Shown here in pieces: positions 1 to 5,119 of a stretch of DNA of 5,119 nt. The position numbers and the translations under genes were made by a program. Origin of the DNA: an uncultured Bacteroidales bacterium (GTDB lineage: Bacteria; Bacteroidota; Bacteroidia; Bacteroidales; UBA932); contig CAMOIZ010000082.1 in assembly GCA_946616385.1 (NCBI GenBank), positions 1 to 5,119 of the forward strand, given 5' to 3'. Within the stretch, counting starts at the first letter, position 1; each line of letters begins with the position of its first letter. The notes under the pieces are model-generated. The model was not told the DNA's origin. It searched no databases and worked only from the letters and a program-made list of their open reading frames with translations.

Positions 1-2836
1 TGACTGAAGTGGATGTGCCCTTATATTGAATTACCTTGACCTCGTCCGTGCCGGCCAGGCGCACCAGGAAGCGGCGTTCGGAAAGCATTCCGGGGAAGGT
101 GCCGGAGCGCTCGCCTATGGTCAGCACCGCGGAGGCATCGTCCCAATGGATAGGAATGACGGAGTACGCGCCTTTCTCGTAGGCATAGCTCACGCCGTCG
201 TCTTCATATAAAGTAAAATCACCGTCTGCACCGGGATAAATCACAAGTTCGACAGGGTCTGCGGGCTTTTCGTCGCTCCACTGCATGTCGGGGCCGAGAG
301 GCAGGATCGAACCTCCGCGCACAAAGAGCGGAATCCTGCCGTAAGGAGCATCTGCCTCGAACGGCTGGTCGCCGTCCATGGCTTCTTCTGTATAGAAATC
401 GTACCAGATGCCTGCGGGCAGATATACGTCGCGGCTGCGGGCCTTGTATTCGTATACCGGGCAGGGCATCAGCGCCGGGCCGAACATCCACTGGTCCGCC
501 ACCACGCGGGCGGTGGGATCGTCGGGAAAGTCCATCGGAAGGCCGCGCATGATGGTATAGTCGTCGAAATGCACCTTCCCCGCGAGCGAATAGATGTAAG
601 GCATCAGGCGATAGCGCAGTTTCATGTAGTAGAGGATGCTCTCATAGGCGGGAGAGCCGGGCTCGGCGATATTCCAGAGTTCACGCCTGGGCCACTGGCC
701 ATGGGCACGGAACAGGGGCACGAAGGCACCGAACTGATGCCAGCGCGTCTGTAGTTCCTGCCATTCCTCTTTCGAGGTGTCGTCGTAAAACTTGCTCATC
801 ACGCTGAATCCGCCTATGTCCATTCCCCAGAAAGGCACGCCAGCCATGCTGTAGCCCAGGCCGGCGGTAATCTGCATCTGCATGTCCGTCCAGGAAGTGC
901 CGATGTCGCCGCTCCAGCTGGCCGTCGAGTAGCGCTGCAGGCCGGCGAAACCATTGCGTGTAAGGAGGAACACCCGTTTGTCGGGATCCACACTGCGCTG
1001 GCCGTTGTAGATTGCTTCGGCGTTCACCAGCGCGTAGGCATTGTAGAATTCCGTTGCCGGGCCGAGGGCCGTAGGCGTGAGCAGCCACTGCATGTATTCC
1101 TTGGGCAGACAGTCGCGCAGATTGGGTTCGCTCGCATCCATCCACCAGGCATCTATCTTGCGGCCGAACTTGCTGTATAGGTGCTCGTCCATCTGCTTCC
1201 AGAAAAGCCTGCGTCCGCCCTCCGCATAAGCGTCGTAGAAGGTCTGGCGGTGGCCCAGCCAGTCCTGCACGGAGTCGCGGACCGCATTCTCGTAGGTATA
1301 TCCGGCATCCCGAAGGGCCTTGTAATTGTCGGTATTCGTGTAGAACTTGGGCCATACGCTTATCATGAACCTGCCGTGGAGTGCATGCACGTCATCCAGC
1401 ATCTTCTCGGGATCGGGATAGCGGGACAGGTCGAAATCGTGACTCCCCCACTGGTCATCCTCCCAATACTGCCAGTCCTGCACTATGTTGTCGACGGGAA
1501 TACCCCTTTCGCGGAACTCCGCCAGGGTGCTCACCAGATCTTCCTGGGTGGAATAGCGCTCGCGGCTCTGCCAGAATCCGAGCGCCCACTTGGGCATCAC
1601 CTGGGCCTTGCCGGTGAGAGTCCGGTAGCCGTGTACGACGTCGTCGTAGTTTTCTCCCGCGATGAAATAGAAATCCGCGCCGGGCTCGAACTCCGACCAG
1701 AAACTCAGCTTCTCCTGCTCTCCGGCGCCCAGCAACGGTGCAACCCTCAGACCCAGGTAGGACACGTCTCCGTCCGGATCCCATTCTATTCGTATGGGGG
1801 TGCGGACTCCGGCCTCCAGAAGTGTGGAGTACTTATAGCTGTTGGGGTTCCAGGCCGGACGCCAGCGGCTGCTCATCACCTCTTTTCCGCCAATGAGCGT
1901 GCGCTGGAAACCTGCGTAATACTGGGTAAAGCGGTAGGGCGCGCTCTGCGGAGCCTCGAGATATCCTTCGAACACGACTTTCGTCCCGTTCAGGGGAAAG
2001 TCCGGAAGGTTACGGATCGCCCACTCGTTCTCGAAATAGAGACTGTCTTCGCGACGCACAAGTTTTCTGCCGTCCTTTGCAGTGTATGTGCCTGTGAGAG
2101 CACCCTCGACGCCGTTCCTGTCGTAGAGTTTCAGCACTTCTCCGAGCTGGAGATACCCCTCGGGATTACCCCAGCGGCTGTAGGAATAGGCGTCGAACAG
2201 CAGGCCGTATCCGTTCGTGGAAACGACGAAGGGGATGCTGATCTTGGTATTGTACTGATAGAGCTCCTCGTCGGTGCCCTTGCGGTCGAATTCTCCGGTC
2301 TGGTGCTGGCCGAGGCCGTAGAAGGACTCCCCTTCCGGGCTGTCGAAGAGCGTGCGGACTTCGTATCCTGCCTTGCCTTCCACTTCCTTCTGTTTCAGGC
2401 TGATGGAGCCGTTCTGCAGCAGCGGGCTTCCGTCCTTGCCGAAGAAGCTTATGCCTCCCTCGGGGCTCACCGTAGCGGCGATTTCGGATGTACGGACGGT
2501 CACCGTGCCGTTTTCGGCGGCCACTTTGTATTTGGTGCGGGTATTCTGCGGAAGGACTACCAGACTCTTGCGTACGGCCCTTGCGCCGGAGTCATTCCCG
2601 TCTTCGCCTGAAAACGGCTCAGCCGGAAAAGCTCCGGTCTCCAGGGCGGCTTCAACTGTGCTGACACGGATGATTTTCTCCCCGAGGACCTGCAGCTGCA
2701 CCAGCTGCGGAGAGCCCGCAGGAGCATCCGCCACGCGTACGGTAACGGTGTTTCCCTTTTTTGAATACTCGCTGTGGCATCCTGCCAGGACAAGCAGCAG
2801 GACAAATGCAAAAAGTGATTTGTATTTATTCGTCAT
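1..2836 (-). CDS. GH31 alpha-xylosidase-type lipoprotein with PA14 insert (3' end cut by window)
   Basis: Probable exo-acting alpha-xylosidase that removes alpha-linked xylose from the non-reducing end of oligosaccharides such as those from xyloglucan, acting as a lipid-anchored enzyme in the periplasm or on the outer membrane. I read 945 codons without a stop; the frame is still open at base 1, after ...YKGTSTSV, so only a short tail is probably missing. Order of parts: lipoprotein signal (residues 1-20, Cys20); N-terminal beta-sandwich with YGLGQHQ (173-179); PA14-like insert (about 247-368); TIM barrel from about MPKWALGFWQSR (414); C-terminal beta domains (about 750 onward). The GH31 nucleophile is Asp567 in WWMDASEPN and the acid/base is Asp644 in SWSGDIGTSW. 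Asp454 (QDWQYW) and His712 (FRAHGQ) fit other conserved active-site positions. Their spacing of 77 residues matches my recollection of Bacteroides ovatus BoGH31A (D553/D630). An alpha-glucosidase specificity is less likely but not excluded. Confidence 0.93.
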   Translation of the reverse strand, partial: MTNKYKSLFAFVLLLVLAGCHSEYSKKGNTVTVRVADAPAGSPQLVQLQVLGEKIIRVSTVEAALETGAFPAEPFSGEDGNDSGARAVRKSLVVLPQNTRTKYKVAAENGTVTVRTSEIAATVSPEGGISFFGKDGSPLLQNGSISLKQKEVEGKAGYEVRTLFDSPEGESFYGLGQHQTGEFDRKGTDEELYQYNTKISIPFVVSTNGYGLLFDAYSYSRWGNPEGYLQLGEVLKLYDRNGVEGALTGTYTAKDGRKLVRREDSLYFENEWAIRNLPDFPLNGTKVVFEGYLEAPQSAPYRFTQYYAGFQRTLIGGKEVMSSRWRPAWNPNSYKYSTLLEAGVRTPIRIEWDPDGDVSYLGLRVAPLLGAGEQEKLSFWSEFEPGADFYFIAGENYDDVVHGYRTLTGKAQVMPKWALGFWQSRERYSTQEDLVSTLAEFRERGIPVDNIVQDWQYWEDDQWGSHDFDLSRYPDPEKMLDDVHALHGRFMISVWPKFYTNTDNYKALRDAGYTYENAVRDSVQDWLGHRQTFYDAYAEGGRRLFWKQMDEHLYSKFGRKIDAWWMDASEPNLRDCLPKEYMQWLLTPTALGPATEFYNAYALVNAEAIYNGQRSVDPDKRVFLLTRNGFAGLQRYSTASWSGDIGTSWTDMQMQITAGLGYSMAGVPFWGMDIGGFSVMSKFYDDTSKEEWQELQTRWHQFGAFVPLFRAHGQWPRRELWNIAEPGSPAYESILYYMKLRYRLMPYIYSLAGKVHFDDYTIMRGLPMDFPDDPTARVVADQWMFGPALMPCPVYEYKARSRDVYLPAGIWYDFYTEEAMDGDQPFEADAPYGRIPLFVRGGSILPLGPDMQWSDEKPADPVELVIYPGADGDFTLYEDDGVSYAYEKGAYSVIPIHWDDASAVLTIGERSGTFPGMLSERRFLVRLAGTDEVKVIQYKGTSTSV
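1733..2098 (-). other. PA14-like domain inserted in the GH31 protein
   Basis: Residues about 247-368 lie between the N-terminal beta-sandwich and the TIM barrel and read like a PA14 beta-barrel. They start near LTGTYTAKDG, continue through VVFEGYLEAP, YRFTQYYAG and a Trp/Pro/Asn-rich stretch (RWRPAWNPNSY), and end with a strand pair near IRIEWDPDGD and YLGLR. An insert at this place is known in GH31 alpha-xylosidases of xyloglucan loci, where it is thought to help hold longer oligosaccharides. Domain limits are estimated by eye. Confidence 0.75.
2777..2836 (-). other. Lipoprotein (SPII) signal peptide of the GH31 enzyme
   Basis: The first 20 residues show a short basic start (MTNKYK), a hydrophobic core rich in Leu, Phe and Val, and a lipobox ending LAGC, with Cys20 as the lipid-modified residue. 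This predicts a lipoprotein and also supports the chosen start at 2836. The residues after the cysteine (HSEYSKK) do not form the strong acidic stretch that marks many surface-exported Bacteroidota lipoproteins, so periplasm-facing and surface-facing placement both remain possible. Confidence 0.9.
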
Positions 2837-2897
2837 AAGGCATTGTCTTCTTCTACAAAAGTAAGCATAATTGCCAAATTTTCCGTATCTTGCAACT
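2837..2897. promoter_or_regulatory. Divergent intergenic region between the GH31 and GH2 genes
   Basis: This 61-base stretch separates two starts that point away from each other, so it must hold at least part of the promoters for both genes unless transcription begins inside the opposite gene. It is more AT-rich than the flanking coding DNA. A good -7 box is visible only for the GH31 direction. On the plus strand the nearest candidate, TATCTTGC at 2886-2893, misses the TAnnTTTG pattern by one T and would leave almost no leader. I see no Shine-Dalgarno sequence before either ATG, which is common in Bacteroidota. No convincing operator palindrome is present, only the hexamer TTGCAA at 2890-2895 and short arms GCA/TGC at 2865-2874. 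Confidence 0.6.
2856..2863 (-). promoter_or_regulatory. Candidate Bacteroidota -7 promoter box for the GH31 gene
   Basis: On the minus strand this reads TACTTTTG, an exact match to the Bacteroidota sigma -7 consensus TAnnTTTG. It lies 19 bases upstream of the GH31 start codon, which would give a leader of roughly 15 bases. No TTTG-type -33 element is found at the usual spacing of about 19-21 bases; the nearest TTTG is only 11 bases upstream. The call therefore rests on the -7 box and its position alone. Confidence 0.4.
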
Positions 2898-5119
2898 ATG
2901 AAATTCCTTATTATCCTTGCAGCCGTACTGCTGAACAACAACTGGACTTTTTCGCTGGGCGACGCATCCTCCATGGAGCGCGATTTCACCCACGGCACGG
3001 AATACTTCACCTACTATAGCAAGGTAATGAGTTCGAATCACAGCCATGCTCCCATCATGCCCGGATTCGACGACTCCGCCTGGCAGACCGTGAGCCTCCC
3101 CCACGACTGGGTGGTGGACCTTCCCTACAGCAAGGAGGCGAGCCATTCCCACGGCTACAAATGCGTCGGGTGGAAGTATCCGGGCAATTCGGTCGGTTGG
3201 TACCGCAGGCACCTGGAGATTCCTGCGGAGGATGCCGGCAAGCAGATATGGATAGAGTTCGAGGGCATTTTCCGCAGCAGCCAGGTGTTCTGCAACGGAT
3301 GCTATCTGGGCAGCGAGCCGAGCGGATACGTTTCCCGCGTGTACGATCTTTCTCCCTACCTCAATTATGGTGGGGACAATGTAATCACCGTCCGCTGCGA
3401 CGCTTCTACGGAAGAGGGCTGGTACTACGAGGGAGCAGGCATCTACCGCAACGTATGGCTTCACAAGGCAGGGCCGGTGGCCATCAGGCCCTATAGCCTC
3501 AACGTGAATGACGGGCGGCCGACATTCGAACTCAAATATGCGGACGCCTCCGTGGACCCGGCAAAGGTCAGGACGGAAGTGCGGATCCTCGATGCAGAAG
3601 GCAGGCCGGTAGCAGAGCCGGATCATCCCTGGAGCCTGCAGGATCCCTATCTCTATACCTGCGAGATATCCCTATATTACGACGGCCGCCTCTCGGCTCA
3701 GTACCGCAGCAGGTTCGGCCTGAGGACCATCGGGTTCAATCCGGAGAAGGGATTTCTCCTTAACGGAGAGAGCGTGAAGTTGAAGGGATGCAACCTGCAC
3801 CTGGACCATGCAGGAGTAGGCGTCGCCGTGCCGGACGAACTCTGGCGCTACCGCCTTCTGCAACTTAAGAAATACGGCTTCAATGCCGTGCGCTGCTCCC
3901 ACAATCCCGCCACCCCCGCAATGCTCGACCTTTGCGACGAACTCGGGATTCTGGTGATCGACGAGAACCGCCAGCTGGGCATAAACGAAGAGCAGCTCGG
4001 ACAGCTGCGGAATATGATCCTTCGCGACCGCAACCATCCCTGCGTAATCCTCTGGAGCATAGGCAACGAGGAATGGGCGATGGAGCACAGTCCAAAAGGC
4101 GAGCGCATCGCGCAGCTGATGTCCGAGGAAGTGCACCGCCTGGATCCGACGCGTCCCAGCACTTACGGCAATGCCGGAGGACGCACCCTGGTAAAGGGAG
4201 TGGACGTGTTCGGATACAACTACATAGTGCAGAATCCCATCGACGAATATCACCAAAAATGGCCTGCGAAACTTGCCGTTGGCACAGAGGAAACCTCAGG
4301 AGCCGGCACCAGGGGGAAATATGCCACAGTCCCGGAAAAAGGATGGATGGCCCCGCTGAACCGCCGCGACACCGTAGGCCGCATCAATGTAATCGAGCAC
4401 GGATGGAAGTTCTACAAGGCCGAACCCTGGCGCGCCGGCATCTTCTACTGGACCGGACAGGATTACCGCGGCGAGCCCAATCCCATGGTGTGGCCTGCCA
4501 CAGGCTCGCAGTTCGGCATTCTCGATTACTGCTGCTTCCCCAAGGACGAGGCCTTCTACCTGCAGTCCGTCTGGACATCGGATCCGATGGTGCACATCTG
4601 CGGCCCCATGAACGGAGAGGTCTGGGTATATTCCAACTGCGAGTCGGTCCGCCTTTATGCCGACGGCAAGTCCCTGGGCCGCAAAGAGATGCCTGCCGAC
4701 GGCCACCTTGTGTGGAAAGTTCCGGCATCCGCCCGGAAATTCAGCGCTCGCGGCTACTCCGGCGGCAGGAAAATCGCGGAAGACATCTGGCCGGAGGCCG
4801 TCAGCGGAACGTCCGTATCCGCCTCGAAGACTATCCTGCACCCCGACGGGCAGGACGTGATTGTGCTGGACATCGTTTCGGATGAGGAGAGCCTCCCGGT
4901 ACGCGTGGAGAATGCGGTGCTGCTGGGATGGGGCAACGGCGACCCTGGTTTCAAGGAGGTGGAAAGGCCTGCCGGCACCAGCGCTTCGCTCACAGTCAAG
5001 CCGTTTGCAAACCGTGCGCAGGTACTGGTGCGCAGCATTGACGGCGCATCAGGCAGCGCCACCGTCATCATTGGCCCGGAGCGTTCCCGGCAATTAATTA
5101 ACTTTCAATATATTACCAA
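2898..5119 (+). CDS. GH2 beta-galactosidase-type enzyme, DUF4982 family, compact form (3' end cut by window)
   Basis: Probable retaining beta-galactosidase or related exo-beta-glycosidase. I read 740 codons without a stop to the window edge. Order of parts: N-terminal jelly roll (about 12-190, with FTHGTEYFTY, LPHDWVVDLP, ASHSHGYK and EGAGIYRNVWL); immunoglobulin-like domain (about 193-278); TIM barrel (about 280-560); DUF4982-like domain (about 566-632); GH2 C-terminal C5-like domain (about 641 onward, with GWGNGDP at 677-683). Acid/base is Glu391 in SIGNEEW and nucleophile is Glu464 in VGTEETSG. Other conserved sites are His301/His304 (NLHLDH), RCSHNP (332-337), DENR (355-358) and FYWTGQDYRGEP. 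ATG 2898 is chosen because it precedes the jelly-roll motif without room for a longer start: an in-frame TAA lies at 2868-2870. The protein seems about 60-80 residues shorter than relatives I remember, and its export signal is weak. Galactose specificity is a family inference; other beta-glycosides are possible. Confidence 0.9.
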   Translation, partial: MKFLIILAAVLLNNNWTFSLGDASSMERDFTHGTEYFTYYSKVMSSNHSHAPIMPGFDDSAWQTVSLPHDWVVDLPYSKEASHSHGYKCVGWKYPGNSVGWYRRHLEIPAEDAGKQIWIEFEGIFRSSQVFCNGCYLGSEPSGYVSRVYDLSPYLNYGGDNVITVRCDASTEEGWYYEGAGIYRNVWLHKAGPVAIRPYSLNVNDGRPTFELKYADASVDPAKVRTEVRILDAEGRPVAEPDHPWSLQDPYLYTCEISLYYDGRLSAQYRSRFGLRTIGFNPEKGFLLNGESVKLKGCNLHLDHAGVGVAVPDELWRYRLLQLKKYGFNAVRCSHNPATPAMLDLCDELGILVIDENRQLGINEEQLGQLRNMILRDRNHPCVILWSIGNEEWAMEHSPKGERIAQLMSEEVHRLDPTRPSTYGNAGGRTLVKGVDVFGYNYIVQNPIDEYHQKWPAKLAVGTEETSGAGTRGKYATVPEKGWMAPLNRRDTVGRINVIEHGWKFYKAEPWRAGIFYWTGQDYRGEPNPMVWPATGSQFGILDYCCFPKDEAFYLQSVWTSDPMVHICGPMNGEVWVYSNCESVRLYADGKSLGRKEMPADGHLVWKVPASARKFSARGYSGGRKIAEDIWPEAVSGTSVSASKTILHPDGQDVIVLDIVSDEESLPVRVENAVLLGWGNGDPGFKEVERPAGTSASLTVKPFANRAQVLVRSIDGASGSATVIIGPERSRQLINFQYIT

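Noticed and set aside
1181..2611. A 476-codon open frame on the plus strand opposite the GH31 gene
   Set aside because: It lies in exact antisense codon register with the intact GH31 reading frame. Long antisense frames of this kind are common opposite GC-rich genes that rarely use the codons TTA, CTA and TCA. Its translation shows no recognisable domain, whereas the minus strand has clear GH31 motifs.
2826..2843. Five-codon mini-frame (ATG to TAA, encoding MPYDE) overlapping the GH31 start on the minus strand
   Set aside because: It could act as an upstream frame, but so short a frame arises easily by chance. It has no Shine-Dalgarno sequence and there is no sign of leader-type control.
2865..2895. 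Possible operator from TTGC (2871-2874) and GCAA (2892-2895) arms and short GCA/TGC arms
   Set aside because: The arms are only three to four bases long, with long or unmatched spacers, which is expected by chance in AT-rich spacer DNA.
2853..3626. A 257-codon minus-strand open frame overlapping the GH2 start and the spacer
   Set aside because: It is antisense to well-conserved GH2 jelly-roll coding sequence and has no recognisable domain. It would also cover the only divergent promoter region.
3932..4885. A 317-codon open frame on the plus strand inside the GH2 gene
   Set aside because: It is in a different frame from the GH2 protein, its product is rich in Arg, Pro and His with no family motifs, and it covers the region encoding the GH2 catalytic glutamates.
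1..5119. CRISPR arrays, tRNA or rRNA genes, insertion sequences, terminators
   Set aside because: None was seen. Almost the whole window is two continuous coding regions, and both gene ends that might carry terminators lie outside it.

Overview
The window looks like part of a polysaccharide-utilisation region from a fairly GC-rich member of the Bacteroidota, probably a Bacteroidales from a gut or rumen-like habitat. The grounds are a GH31 lipoprotein carrying a PA14 insert, a GH2 enzyme of the DUF4982-containing type common in that phylum, one good Bacteroidota-type -7 promoter box (TAnnTTTG), and no clear Shine-Dalgarno sequence before either start. Genus cannot be fixed from this sequence.

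Layout: there are two long genes, transcribed away from each other, and each runs off one end of the window. On the minus strand, from 2836 down past base 1, lies a GH31 alpha-xylosidase-type lipoprotein. I read 945 codons with no internal stop, and only the last few residues seem to be missing. A 61-base intergenic region (2837-2897) follows. On the plus strand, from 2898 past base 5119, lies a GH2 beta-galactosidase-type enzyme. I read 740 codons with no stop, again probably close to the true end. No RNA genes, mobile elements, CRISPR arrays or long repeats were seen.

How they could work together: alpha-xylosidases of the PA14-containing GH31 type and GH2 beta-galactosidases are paired in Bacteroidota xyloglucan-utilisation loci. 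The beta-galactosidase removes galactose that caps xylosyl side chains, and the alpha-xylosidase then removes the exposed xylose from the oligosaccharide backbone. That makes a xyloglucan-oligosaccharide debranching pair the best hypothesis, but the substrate is inferred from family and neighbourhood only.

The most unusual feature is the GH2 gene. Both catalytic glutamates and most conserved motifs are present, but compared with my memory of the family it is shortened in several separate places: the N-terminus and export signal, the immunoglobulin-like domain, the start of DUF4982, and the C-terminal domain. It also has 13 cysteines, against 3 in the longer GH31 neighbour. These points raise the question of whether it is exported at all. 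I did not find a clearly novel multi-gene system here.
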